A DNA stretch of 64,000 bases from Mesorhizobium loti CJ3sym. GTDB taxonomy: Bacteria > Pseudomonadota > Alphaproteobacteria > Rhizobiales > Rhizobiaceae. Below, one piece after another: positions 1 through 8,820 of this stretch (positions are counted from its first letter, which is position 1; each line of letters starts with the position of its first letter). The position numbers were made by a program, and so were the translations under genes. The notes beneath the pieces were generated by a model. That model was not told the DNA's origin, ran no database searches, and worked only from the letters and a program-made list of their open reading frames with translations. The DNA is taken from assembly GCF_000472785.1 (NCBI RefSeq), contig NZ_AXAL01000027.1, forward strand, positions 42,517-106,516. Direction: 5' to 3'.

Positions 1-103
1 CTCCAATCCGCACATCCGCCGCGGCCTGGGCAAAGCAGGCTTCACCGGCGGCTGGCTGGCGCAACCGGCAGGCTCCGCTTCAGGGGGCCGCGATGCCGCG
101 TAA
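1..103 (+). CDS. 3' end of an unidentified upstream gene (partial)
   Basis: Reading frame 2 is open from the window edge to a TAA at 101-103, giving about 33 residues rich in Gly and Ala (ending GGRDAA). Its last 11 bases overlap the ATG of the next gene, a spacing typical of translationally coupled genes. I do not recognise the family and too little is present to infer a function. It could also be chance open frame in G+C-rich DNA, so confidence is low. Confidence 0.3.
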   Translation, partial: SNPHIRRGLGKAGFTGGWLAQPAGSASGGRDAA

Positions 104-1622
104 ACGGTCAAAGGCCGCCGCCTTCCCCGTCGATCGCAACGACGTCGAACTGGTCCGGTGCGCGCATCCGCAGCACTGGAAAAACCCGACCCCCGACGGT
201 CCCTACAATCTCGTCGTCATCGGCGCCGGGCCGGCCGGGCTGACCGCGGCGCGTGACGCCGCGCGCCTCGGCGCGAAAGTCGCGCTGATCGAACGCGGGC
301 TGATCGGCGGTGCCTGCACAAATGTCGGCGGCGTCCCGTCGAAGTCGATCATCCGCACGGCCAGGCTCTATGCCGACATGCGCGATGCCGAGAGTTTCGG
401 CGGTCACACGCCGGAGCGCCTTCATGTCGACTTCGAGCGGGCCATGATGCGGATGCGGCAGATCCGGCAGCGGATCAGCCGCGCCGATTCGGCCGCGGCC
501 ATCACCGCCGAAGGCATCGACCTTTATTTTGGCGAAGCGCGCTTTGCCGGACCGGATTGCGTGGTGGTCGCGGACAAGACACTGCATTTCAAGAAGGCAT
601 TGCTCGCGACGGGCGCGCATCCGAGCGGGCCCGCGATTCCGGGACTTGCCGAGGCCGGCTATCTCGATAATGAGAGCATGTTCAACCTCACAAAATGCCC
701 CCCACGGCTGCTGGTCATCGGCGGCGGGCCGCTTGGCTGCGAGACGGCGCAGGCCTTCTGCCTGCTCGGCGCGAAGGTCATCCTGGCGCAGAACGATCCG
801 ATGTTCCTGCCTGGCGAGGAACGCGACGCGGCGCAGATCCTTTCGGACGCGCTGGCGCGCGAAGGCGTCGAGGTGCGCCTGAACACTGAAGTGGTGGCGG
901 TACGGACGGAGCGCGGCAAGAAACTCGCCGACCTGCTGCGCGACGGCGATACGACGACGATTTCCGTCGACGAGATCATCACCGGTGTCGGCCGTTCGCC
1001 CAATGTCGACGATCTCGACCTGGAAAATGCCGGGGTGGCGTATGACGCCAACGGCATCAAGGTGGACGATCACCTGAGGACCACAAACCCGCACATCTAC
1101 GCGGCGGGCGATGTGTGTCTCGAATACAAGTTCACCCATACCGCCGAGGCGACGGCGCGCATTGTTGTGCGCAATGCCCTGTTTCGCGGGCACGAAAAGC
1201 TCAGTGAGCTCGTCGTTCCCTGGTGCACCTATACCGATCCGGAGATCGCCCATGTCGGCCTCTATCCGATCGAGGCGCGTCGCAACGGCATCCCGGTCAA
1301 GACCTATACAGTGCTGATGCATGATGTCGCCCGTGCCGTGATGGACGGCGAGGAGGAGGGGTTCGTCAAGATCCATGTCCGGGAGGGATCCGACCGCATA
1401 CTGGGGGCGACGGTCGTCGCCAGCCATGCCGGCGAGATGATCAATGCCGTGACGCTCGCCATCAAGTCGGGCATGGGATTGCATGCCTTGGCCGATGTCA
1501 TCCATCCCTTCCCGACGCAGGCGCAAGGCATCAAGATGGCGGGCGATGCCTACAGGCAAACCCGGTTCACCTCCTTGCGCAGGCGACTTGCGGCGCGCTG
1601 GCTGGCTTGGTCCAGGCGATGA
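93..1622 (+). CDS. Mercuric-reductase-like FAD/NAD(P) disulfide oxidoreductase with altered redox motif
   Basis: A 509-residue class I pyridine nucleotide-disulfide oxidoreductase homologue. An N-terminal FAD Rossmann motif (VVIGAGPAGLTAARDAARLG) lies near residues 41-60, an NAD(P) motif (LLVIGGGPLGCETAQAF) near 205, a second FAD motif (HIYAAGDVC) near 335, and a dimerisation domain at the C-terminus. The active-site segment reads GGACTNVGGVPSK, so only the first of the two redox cysteines (CxxxxC) is present. The C-terminal segment reads HPFPTQAQ where canonical members have HxHPT followed by Ser-Glu. It is therefore unlikely to be a true mercuric reductase or dihydrolipoyl dehydrogenase; substrate unknown. 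Soluble transhydrogenase also keeps only one of these cysteines, so NAD(P)H oxidase or transhydrogenase chemistry is possible. Confidence 0.85.
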   Translation: MPRKRSKAAAFPVDRNDVELVRCAHPQHWKNPTPDGPYNLVVIGAGPAGLTAARDAARLGAKVALIERGLIGGACTNVGGVPSKSIIRTARLYADMRDAESFGGHTPERLHVDFERAMMRMRQIRQRISRADSAAAITAEGIDLYFGEARFAGPDCVVVADKTLHFKKALLATGAHPSGPAIPGLAEAGYLDNESMFNLTKCPPRLLVIGGGPLGCETAQAFCLLGAKVILAQNDPMFLPGEERDAAQILSDALAREGVEVRLNTEVVAVRTERGKKLADLLRDGDTTTISVDEIITGVGRSPNVDDLDLENAGVAYDANGIKVDDHLRTTNPHIYAAGDVCLEYKFTHTAEATARIVVRNALFRGHEKLSELVVPWCTYTDPEIAHVGLYPIEARRNGIPVKTYTVLMHDVARAVMDGEEEGFVKIHVREGSDRILGATVVASHAGEMINAVTLAIKSGMGLHALADVIHPFPTQAQGIKMAGDAYRQTRFTSLRRRLAARWLAWSRR

Positions 1623-1876
1623 TCTTTTCATCCGGATTCTGCCGGCACGAATTGTGACCGTCTCGCCAGGCGGGGCACATCCGACGACCCAGGGATCATC
1701 CAGCGCTTGACGAAAGCGCCATTCGTCTAAACAAGTCGAAGCTTATTTCCATGGCTTCGGGGGCCTCGTGAATGCCATCTGCGATTGAGCCTGCAACGCA
1801 GCGCCGTGGGCGCTCGCCTTGAGCCGCATTGGCGCGCGACCGGATATTACCATGCCGGCGCGCAGCAGCGAACAGC

Positions 1877-3058
1877 GTGCTGATCGTGTCCCACGAGCCG
1901 GCCTTTCCGCCAACCTCCGGCGCGGACCTTAGAAACTATCGCAATGCCGCGATCGCGGCCGGGTTCGGACCGGCCTGCCTGGTCTCGGTGCTGCCGCGGG
2001 CCAGCGCCGCGAAGCTGCCCGATCCGTTGATCCGCGCCGAGGCGCTATCGATCGAGGGCGAGGCCCGTACGGCTTCGATCGGGTGGTGGCGCATCAGGGC
2101 CGAGCATCGCATTTCGCGTGCAGCCCTGGCACGGCTCGAGGCTCTGGTTCGAGACTTTCGTCCGGACACCGTCGTGGTCGAGAGCATCGGCCTGTTCAAG
2201 CTGCTGCAGCCGTTGCGGCCGCTGGTGCGGCAGCTCATCCTCGACATGCACAATGTCGAGTCCGACCTGGCTCAACAAATAGGCCGCACTGAAGCGACCG
2301 GGCCGCGCCTTGCCGCGATCGCGGCATCTCTGGGCATCAGGCGTCTCGAAAGAAAGGCACTCGCCATTGTCGACAGGATCTGGGTCTGCTCGAACCAGGA
2401 CCGCGACAAGCTGACGGGCCTTTCCCTGCGCAAGGTGCCGATCGATGTCGTTCCCAATGGAATTCCCAATGTCGAGGACATTCCGCAGACGCTGCCCACC
2501 GAAGCCGCGACCGACAGCGGCTTCCCGGTGATCCTGTTCATCGGCCATCTCGGCTATCCGCCAAACGTCGACGCCGCAGAGCGATTGGCCCATGCCATAT
2601 TACCCCGTATCCGGCAGGCTTTGCCCGGCGCCAAGCTTGTTCTCGCCGGACGCGGCCCGAAGGCGACCGTGCGGGCACTGGCCGGATTGCCTGATGTGGA
2701 ACTCGTCGAAAATCCCGAAAGCGTGGCGCCGCTGCTGTCCCGCGCCCATCTCAGCATCATCCCGCTCAGAGCGGGCGGCGGTACGCGCATCAAGATCCTG
2801 GAGGCGATGGCCTGGGGCGTGTCGGTGATCGCGACACCGCTGGCGGCCGAGGGCCTGGAGCTGGTCGAGAACGACGAGGTGCTCTTGTCGGCCACCGACG
2901 AAGGGCTTGCCGATGGGGCCATCGGGCTGTGTCACGACGCCCAGCGCCGGACACGACAGCGCATGCGCGCGCATCACGCCGTATGGGCAACGTTCGGCCC
3001 GCAAGCGATCCGCGATGCCATCCGTGCCGGGCTTGAACTGGAGAATGACGGCACATGA
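1877..3058 (+). CDS. GT4-family glycosyltransferase
   Basis: About 393 residues with a GT-B fold pattern. The N-terminus (VLIVSHEPAFPPTSGADLRN) matches the nucleotide-free acceptor half. The C-terminal half contains the sugar-nucleotide site GGGTRIKILEAMAWGVSVIA with the conserved Glu typical of GT4 retaining enzymes. It probably transfers a sugar from a nucleotide donor during surface polysaccharide synthesis; the acceptor cannot be inferred. The frame stays open upstream to a TTG at 1829, but homology begins at the GTG at 1877, which I prefer. It overlaps the next glycosyltransferase gene by 14 bases, so the two are likely cotranscribed and coupled. Confidence 0.8.
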   Translation: MLIVSHEPAFPPTSGADLRNYRNAAIAAGFGPACLVSVLPRASAAKLPDPLIRAEALSIEGEARTASIGWWRIRAEHRISRAALARLEALVRDFRPDTVVVESIGLFKLLQPLRPLVRQLILDMHNVESDLAQQIGRTEATGPRLAAIAASLGIRRLERKALAIVDRIWVCSNQDRDKLTGLSLRKVPIDVVPNGIPNVEDIPQTLPTEAATDSGFPVILFIGHLGYPPNVDAAERLAHAILPRIRQALPGAKLVLAGRGPKATVRALAGLPDVELVENPESVAPLLSRAHLSIIPLRAGGGTRIKILEAMAWGVSVIATPLAAEGLELVENDEVLLSATDEGLADGAIGLCHDAQRRTRQRMRAHHAVWATFGPQAIRDAIRAGLELENDGT

Positions 3059-4658
3059 CAATCTCCCGCCCCATGAGCCGCCGATGATCCCGCCAATCCT
3101 GCACCAGACATGGAAGACAGACAGCGTTCCCGCACGCTTCCAGGCATATGCCGACAGCTGGAAACGGCATAATCCGCACTGGACGGTGATGTTCTGGAGC
3201 GATCGGATGCTGCTCGAATTCGTGGCCGGGCACTATCCTGATTTCCTGCCGATGTTCTGCAGCTATACGAACGGCGTGCAGCGCTCTGATGCGGCCCGCT
3301 ACATGCTGCTGCATCATTTTGGCGGGGTCTACGCCGACATTGACTGTGAATGCGTCGCACCCTTCGATTTGATCATGAATGAGAACCGTGTCGTGCTGTG
3401 CAAGGAGCCGGCCTCGCATGCGGCCGTCCAGACGGATTTCCGGGGTCTGCCCTATCTCCTGTTCAACGGGACAATGGCGAGCCCGCCCCAGCATCCCTTC
3501 TGGATGCATCTCTTGTCCATGATGCCCGGGCTCGCCGGCGCCAAGGATGTGCTCGACGCGACCGGCCCTTGCCTGCTGACCTCCGCGCAGCGCGGCTACA
3601 ACGATCAGGCAGCCTTCGCCATTCATCCCTCGGGCCTGTTCGCACCGGTGACGTCGACCGGGAGCACGGAGCGCGAGGCCAGCGACGATACGACAGCGCT
3701 TTCGATCCATCACTGGGCGGGCACATGGTGGACCCCCGAGCCGCCACCGACATGGCTGACCAAACTTCGCAACAAAGCCTACCGGCTAAAATATCATCTG
3801 ACGCGCGGCGCTCATCTGAGTAAAGCTGCGGCAAAAGCCAGCGTCGACAAGGCGGTTCTGTCGGCGCCGCCACCCCCTGGCCGCAACATCGCCATTCTGG
3901 TGCCGCTTCGCGACGCCGCGGACCTCATCCAGCCTTTTCTCGATGCGCTAGACGGGCTCGACTACCCCAAGGACAGGATCAAGCTGGTTTTCTGCGAAGG
4001 CGACAGCCTGGACGGCAGCTGGGAAAGGCTACACGCTGCAACAGCAGGATTAGCCGGCAAATATCGCGACATTGTGCTGTTGCAAAGACAGGTCGGCACC
4101 AGCTTCGACAGGGCAAAAAGGGCAAGGCCCAGAATGCAGCGCGCCAGGCGCGGCGCAATTGCCAAGGTACGAAATTACCTGATCGATCACGGATTGGACG
4201 CAGATGACGCCTGGGCGCTGTGGATCGATATCGACGTCTGGCGCTTTCCCGGCGATACGCTGAACCGGCTGATCGCCGCCGGACATCGCATCGCGGTACC
4301 CAACTGCGTCAAGATCGCCGGCCGCGGCAGCTTCGATCTCAACAACTTCATTATCAGGGGCCAGGGCAGGGATTACCGATACTTTCGCGAGATCCGCGGT
4401 GGTCTTCATCAGCCTCCGGCGACGACACCACATCGCTATCATCTCAGCGATGTCAGGCATCTCGACATTGTCGGCCTCGATGCGGTCGGAGGAACCATGC
4501 TGCTGGTCGATGCGGCGTTGCATCGCGGCGGCTTGCGCTTCCCCGAAATTCCCTACCGCGACCTGATCGAGACCGAAGCGTTTGGCTTGCTCGCCAACGA
4601 TCTCGGCATCCGGCCGGTAGGCTTGCCGAAGCTGGAGATATTACACGTTCCGTGGTGA
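3045..4658 (+). CDS. Two-domain glycosyltransferase: GT32-type (DXD) fused to Anp1/GT62-type
   Basis: About 537 residues. The first half begins IPPILHQTWK and carries GGVYADIDCECV near residue 97; this is the DXD sugar-binding motif of the GT32/Och1-like family, which binds Mn2+ and the nucleotide sugar. From about residue 280 a second domain starts with NIAILVPLRDAADLIQPFLD and contains ALWIDIDVWRF near 393. This resembles the Anp1/GT62 mannosyltransferase domain and has its own DID motif. Two catalytic domains in one chain suggest consecutive transfers on one glycan. ATG 3045 overlaps the upstream GT4 gene; ATG 3084 is an alternative closer to the conserved start. The 3' end overlaps the remnant end of the convergent gene at 4641-5638. 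Confidence 0.8.
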   Translation: MTAHDNLPPHEPPMIPPILHQTWKTDSVPARFQAYADSWKRHNPHWTVMFWSDRMLLEFVAGHYPDFLPMFCSYTNGVQRSDAARYMLLHHFGGVYADIDCECVAPFDLIMNENRVVLCKEPASHAAVQTDFRGLPYLLFNGTMASPPQHPFWMHLLSMMPGLAGAKDVLDATGPCLLTSAQRGYNDQAAFAIHPSGLFAPVTSTGSTEREASDDTTALSIHHWAGTWWTPEPPPTWLTKLRNKAYRLKYHLTRGAHLSKAAAKASVDKAVLSAPPPPGRNIAILVPLRDAADLIQPFLDALDGLDYPKDRIKLVFCEGDSLDGSWERLHAATAGLAGKYRDIVLLQRQVGTSFDRAKRARPRMQRARRGAIAKVRNYLIDHGLDADDAWALWIDIDVWRFPGDTLNRLIAAGHRIAVPNCVKIAGRGSFDLNNFIIRGQGRDYRYFREIRGGLHQPPATTPHRYHLSDVRHLDIVGLDAVGGTMLLVDAALHRGGLRFPEIPYRDLIETEAFGLLANDLGIRPVGLPKLEILHVPW

Positions 4659-5638
4659 GGCAGCAGCCTGCCGGAGCTCTTCGCGCAGCGGCTCCAGATA
4701 GGTTTGCGGGCGCAGACGGTTCCAAACATAGTCCTGCCCGGTCAGATGCGAGGCCTGCGCGATCCAACGCGCCGGCGCCTGCGGAGCTGATGCCAGTCAT
4801 CGACGATGATGACAGGCAGGCCTTCGTAGAGAGGATCGAGCGGCGAGGTCTTGGTCACGACGATGCAGCCGAGATATAGCAATTCCCATGTCCGATGACA
4901 GTCGAGGCCGTTTCCCACGGTCGAAACCACAAGCGGGTATTGCGAATACAGCTCCCAAATCCCGCGCTGCGACACTCGCTTTTTCAGGAAATCGACATGC
5001 GGGCATCCGTCCAGGGCCTCGAGCACCTCGCGACGTTGGCTCGAGCCCTTGCTGACGCTGAAATCGCAGAACACCCTGGGCTGACGACGATCCGCATTGC
5101 CTTGCCCGGCGCGCAAGGTCCGCAACTGCCGCACCATGCCGCTGGGCGCTATAAGCGAACGTGGCGTATGGAGGTCCAGTCCGATCGGGAACGGCTTGAT
5201 CCTGGGATGACCGCCATCGCAATTCTGGCTGTACCAGCACACTAGATAGGGATTGGCGAGAAGCCGCTGCACGGTATCTTTTGCCAGATCCGACGGCACC
5301 GAACAATCGCCATCGGTGGTCATCAGGATGAAAGGAGCCTTGATCGTTGGCAGGGCTATCCTGGTGAACGTATCAAGGTCACAGTTTCGCTGAACCCTGG
5401 CCAAGCTGCTCAGCCGCACCCAGACTATGCCGTGCGCGCCGCTGTAGTGGTCACGGAAAAACGCCTCGCTTTGTGCCGATTCGGTCGGAGTACAGCGATA
5501 CCAGTCGGGCCCGGCGAAATCGCAGAAATGCCCGATCCCTTGCGACCACAGCACGGGAGGAACGCTGAAGAACCTCAGCGCCTTGGAAAAGACAGCCTTT
5601 TTGCGTTTTGCCCACCAGCGCTTCATGCCCATCGGCAA
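4641..5638 (-). pseudogene. Exostosin-like glycosyltransferase, frameshifted near the 3' end
   Basis: The intact part (5638 down to 4742) gives 298 residues starting MPMGMKRWWAKRKK, with a conserved block HRTWELLYLGCIVVTKTS and DPLYEGLPVIIVDDWHQL that resembles the nucleotide-sugar half of exostosin (GT47)-like proteins. After DDWHQL the frame runs into an arginine-rich stretch and stops. In another frame on the same strand, 4780 down to 4641 continues with a sensible tail (RWIAQASHLTGQDYVWNRLR, ending ASPRNV and a TAA). Adding one base near 4782-4788 would join the two. The original protein was therefore about 332 residues. The truncated product may still fold, but about 42 residues are lost. 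Family assignment is moderate. Confidence 0.65.
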
Positions 5639-5710
5639 CGCTTAGCCCAGACGCCTCCGCGGCTGCAATGTCCTGCGGAGCCATTCGCACAGGTCACGCG
5701 AGAGTTCGCC

Positions 5711-6286
5711 TCAGTCGTGTAATTCTCGCGAAATCGGCGGGCCGACCGAAAATCCGGAGAACGTGACTTCGAAACCCTCGCGCTGCGGCGAGCAGCACAT
5801 CATGCCGACATCGACCGTCTTCGAGATCGGGAAATAGGCAAGCCGTACCGGCTTCCAGTGGCCGTCGGAAGCATCGAGATACTGGACGCGGATCGCCTCG
5901 CCGTGGCGGGTCAGGCGGATGCTGACGCCATTGGGATCGGCATGGATGGCCACCAGCGACCAGTCCGATGTGTCGTTGGTGACGACGACGGAGAAATAGG
6001 CGAGGCCGTCCGTGTATTCGATGCCGGCCTTGACCCAGTGCGTTTCGCTCAGCCGGATCATCAGTCCAGCCTGGTCGTAGAGCACCTTGTAATCGCCTTT
6101 GACGGTGACTTCGGCGGTGAAGTCGCCCTCGACCGGCCGATGCAGGAAGTGGCCGTTGTCACGCCAGAAACCGTAGAAGGTCTCGCGCCAGAAATCGGTT
6201 TCCTTGCCGGTGCGCACGCGCACCGCATCGCCGTCGATGGCATGATGCGGCGGCGGGTTAAGCCAAGTCAGATCCTGCAATGCCAT
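5711..6286 (-). CDS. DUF1349 (concanavalin-A-like) protein
   Basis: A 191-residue cytosolic protein with no signal peptide. The residues FWRDNGHFLHRPVEGDFTAE, followed by a DQAGLMIR block and a VKAGIEY block, are characteristic of DUF1349, a single beta-sandwich domain also found in yeast Ree1-like proteins. Members may bind carbohydrate, but no catalytic activity is established. The gene lies 54 bases downstream of the aldehyde dehydrogenase stop on the same strand, so both are probably on one transcript. The length equals a complete domain. The family call is firm; the role is unknown. Confidence 0.85.
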   Translation of the reverse strand: MALQDLTWLNPPPHHAIDGDAVRVRTGKETDFWRETFYGFWRDNGHFLHRPVEGDFTAEVTVKGDYKVLYDQAGLMIRLSETHWVKAGIEYTDGLAYFSVVVTNDTSDWSLVAIHADPNGVSIRLTRHGEAIRVQYLDASDGHWKPVRLAYFPISKTVDVGMMCCSPQREGFEVTFSGFSVGPPISRELHD

Positions 6287-6340
6287 TGCCTCGTGCCGAT
6301 TCCCCGGTGAAAGCTCGCCGGCCGATGAGCCGGCGCCCGA

Positions 6341-7780
6341 TCATCCCGCAAATGTATAGGCGGTCTTCACCGTGGTGTAGAACTCGGCAGCGTAGCGGCC
6401 CTGCTCGCGCGGGCCGAAGCTCGAGCCCTTCCGGCCACCGAAGGGGACATGGAAATCGACGCCCGCCGTCGGCAGGTTGACCATCACCATGCCGGCTTCG
6501 GAATTGCGCTTGAAATGCGTGGCATGCTTCAGGCTCGATGTGCAGATGCCCGAGGTCAGCCCGAAAGGCGTGTCGTTGGCGACGGCGAGCGCCTCGTCAT
6601 AATCCTTGACGCGGATGACGCTGGCGACAGGGCCAAAAATCTCCTCGCGCGAGCTGCGCATGGCATTGGTGGCCTCGGTGAGCAGCGCTGGGCTGAGGTA
6701 GAAGCCCGGCGTCTTGCGGTCGAGCCTTTCGCCGCCGAAGGCGAGCGTGGCGCCTTCCCTGACGCCGATGGCGATATAGTCCTCGTCCTGCTTCAGCTGG
6801 GTCGCGTCAACCACCGGGCCGATCTGGGTCTGGGTGTCGAGCGCATCGCCGATCACCAGCTTGCCCATGCGGTCCTTGAGCGCGTCGACGAAACGGTCAT
6901 GAATACCTTCGGTCACGATCAGCCTGGACGACGCCGTGCAACGCTGGCCCGTCGAGAAGAAGGCGCCGTTGAGCGCGCAATCGACGGCGACCGCAAGATC
7001 GGCATCGTCGAGCACGACCAGCGGATTCTTGCCGCCCATTTCGAGCTGGAACTTGCGCATGTGCTCGACGCTTGCGGCAGCGACGCGTTTTCCCGTGCCG
7101 ACCGAGCCGGTGAAAGAGATGGCGTTGACATCGGGACTGTCGAGCATCGCCTGGCCGACAACAGAGCCCTTGCCCATGACGAGGTTGAGCACGCCCTTGG
7201 GCAGGCCGGCGCGATGCAGGATGTCGACGATGGACCAGGCGCTCTCTGGAACGAGTTCCGCCGGCTTGAAGACGATGGTGTTACCATGCGCCAGCGCCGG
7301 CGCGATCTTCCAGGCCGGAATGGCGATCGGGAAATTCCACGGCGTGATGATGCCGACCACGCCGACCGCTTCGCGCGTGATCTCGACGCCGACGCCCGGC
7401 CGCACACTAGGCACGACTTCTCCCGACAGGCGCAATGTTTCGCCAGCAAAGAAATCGAATATCTGAGCGGCGCGGATGGTCTCGCCAATGCCTTCGGCCA
7501 GCGTCTTGCCTTCCTCGCGCGCGAGGTTCCGGCCAATTTCGTCCTTGCGCGCCATGATCTCGTCCGAGGCCTTCTTCAGCACCGCATGGCGTGCCAGCGG
7601 ACCGGAGCGCGACCATGCCGGGAAGGCAGCCTTGGCCGCCGCGATCGCCTGCTTGGCCTGCTCCACGCCTGCCGAGGCATATTCGCCGACGACGTCGCCG
7701 GTGTCCGAGGGGTTGATGTTGCGGGACTCGGCGTCGCCGACCCATTCGCCATCGATGAGGTTTTTTCGAAACTGCGCCAT
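6341..7780 (-). CDS. NAD(P)+-dependent aldehyde dehydrogenase, 2-oxoglutarate-semialdehyde-dehydrogenase-like
   Basis: 479 residues, full length for the ALDH superfamily. TPWNFPIAIPAWKIAPAL and GSVGTGKRVA give the cofactor site, ELGG-equivalent LEMGGKNP holds the general-base Glu, and FFSTGQRCTASSR holds the catalytic Cys. The overall sequence resembles semialdehyde dehydrogenases such as 2,5-dioxopentanoate dehydrogenase, which would convert 2-oxoglutarate semialdehyde to 2-oxoglutarate, but the substrate is not proven. It is divergent from the TetR gene across a 274-base promoter region and leads into the DUF1349 gene. If the assignment is right it could finish the arabinose pathway encoded about 22 kb away, which has no dehydrogenase for that step in its own cluster. 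Confidence 0.85.
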   Translation of the reverse strand: MAQFRKNLIDGEWVGDAESRNINPSDTGDVVGEYASAGVEQAKQAIAAAKAAFPAWSRSGPLARHAVLKKASDEIMARKDEIGRNLAREEGKTLAEGIGETIRAAQIFDFFAGETLRLSGEVVPSVRPGVGVEITREAVGVVGIITPWNFPIAIPAWKIAPALAHGNTIVFKPAELVPESAWSIVDILHRAGLPKGVLNLVMGKGSVVGQAMLDSPDVNAISFTGSVGTGKRVAAASVEHMRKFQLEMGGKNPLVVLDDADLAVAVDCALNGAFFSTGQRCTASSRLIVTEGIHDRFVDALKDRMGKLVIGDALDTQTQIGPVVDATQLKQDEDYIAIGVREGATLAFGGERLDRKTPGFYLSPALLTEATNAMRSSREEIFGPVASVIRVKDYDEALAVANDTPFGLTSGICTSSLKHATHFKRNSEAGMVMVNLPTAGVDFHVPFGGRKGSSFGPREQGRYAAEFYTTVKTAYTFAG

Positions 7781-7820
7781 GTCCTGGTCTTTCCTGCTGA
7801 TTGGCCGCGCGGCGGCATCT

Positions 7821-7850
7821 GTCTAAATTGGTATTTGCCAGACAAATGCG
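7821..7850. promoter_or_regulatory. Candidate regulatory half sites upstream of the aldehyde dehydrogenase
   Basis: TGTCT and AGACA arms flank an AT-rich centre about 40-70 bases upstream of the aldehyde dehydrogenase ATG. The segment CCAGACAAAT (7838-7847) matches 8 of 10 positions of the CTAGACAGAT half of the stronger motif at 7996. It may be a weak binding site for the divergent TetR regulator, but a chance match is possible. Confidence 0.3.
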
Positions 7851-7995
7851 TTGCGGGAAAGCAAACACTGGTCGAGCAGCCGCGACAAAAATCCTCGGGC
7901 CTACCCGTGTGCCAATCGTGCGACGGTGCCAGCGCCTGGTCGACAGCAACCCGGCTAATATTCGCGGGGCGCCGTTCAGGCCCAGACGAATTGCT

Positions 7996-8012
7996 CTAGA
8001 CAGATATGTCCA
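7996..8012. promoter_or_regulatory. Putative TetR operator, copy 1 (upstream of the tetR-type gene)
   Basis: The 17-mer CTAGACAGATATGTCCA recurs with two substitutions at 8821-8837 upstream of the demethylase gene. Its core is an imperfect palindrome (GACA-GATA-TGTC), the form expected for a TetR-family dimer. It lies about 43 bases before the regulator's likely start, which suits autorepression. Confidence 0.55.
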
Positions 8013-8054
8013 TAGCCTTGATTTGCCCGGTGCGGCGTGTCATGCGTCGTGCTG

Positions 8055-8714
8055 ATGGCAGCTCTCGAAACGACGATTCAGCGCGCCGGCGCCACAGGCA
8101 ACATCAAGGCCACTCGTGAAGACTGGCTGAAGCTGGCGCTTGAAACACTCATCTCGGATGGTGTCGAACGCGTCCGTGTGCTTACGCTTGGCCAGCAACT
8201 CGACGTCTCGCGCTCCAGCTTCTACTGGTATTTCAAGAGCCGGCAGGATCTGCTCGACCAATTGCTTGACTATTGGCGGCAGACCAACACGAGGTTCATC
8301 GTCGAACGCGCCAACCGGCCCTCCGCGACCGTCATCCGCGGCGTGATGAGCATTTTCGAATGCTGGGTCGACGAAAGACTGTTCGACCCCCGGCTGGACT
8401 TCGCGGTCCGGGCCTGGGCCCGCCGCTCCCCTGCCATCAGGCGCGCGCTCGACGATGCCGACGAAGAGCGCGTCAAAGCCATACGCGACATGTATATGCG
8501 CCATGGCTATGAGGAAGAAGACGCGTTCGTGCGCGCCCGCGTCCTCTATTTCATGCAGATCGGCTATTACTCGCTCGAGCTCAACGAACCGATGAGCACC
8601 CGCTTGGCCCAGGTCGCCTCGTATCTGCGCAGCTTCACCGGCCAGGAGCCTCCGGCAGAAGATGTCGAGGACTTCGCCCGCTACGTCGAGAAAACGCTTT
8701 CCGGCAAACGGTAG
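8055..8714 (+). CDS. TetR/AcrR-family transcriptional regulator
   Basis: About 219 residues. The N-terminal helix-turn-helix is LTLGQQLDVSRSSFYWYFKS (roughly residues 45-65), and an all-alpha ligand/dimer domain follows. The ATG at 8055 is preferred because the conserved sequence starts MAALETT; a GTG at 8037 in the same frame is possible. It is divergent from the aldehyde dehydrogenase gene and immediately upstream of the demethylase and sox genes. Copies of a candidate operator stand before itself and before the demethylase gene, so it is the likely repressor of the methylglycine locus. The inducer is unknown; an N-methylated amino acid or an aldehyde is a reasonable guess. Confidence 0.85.
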   Translation: MAALETTIQRAGATGNIKATREDWLKLALETLISDGVERVRVLTLGQQLDVSRSSFYWYFKSRQDLLDQLLDYWRQTNTRFIVERANRPSATVIRGVMSIFECWVDERLFDPRLDFAVRAWARRSPAIRRALDDADEERVKAIRDMYMRHGYEEEDAFVRARVLYFMQIGYYSLELNEPMSTRLAQVASYLRSFTGQEPPAEDVEDFARYVEKTLSGKR

Positions 8715-8820
8715 ACGCGGCAATCGGCCGGATTAGCCTCACGGTTTTCCCAACAACATACGTTTGGCGCCCACACCGCAACCAGCAGGTCCGCCTCGTC
8801 TGGGTCAACTCTGCAACGTA

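Noticed and set aside
93..1622. Annotation as mercuric reductase (merA)
   Set aside because: The second redox Cys, the C-terminal vicinal cysteines and any mer neighbours are missing.
108..1631. 507-codon open frame antisense to the flavoprotein gene
   Set aside because: Codon-mirror shadow in G+C-rich DNA; it has no family motifs, whereas the + strand carries intact FAD and NAD motifs.
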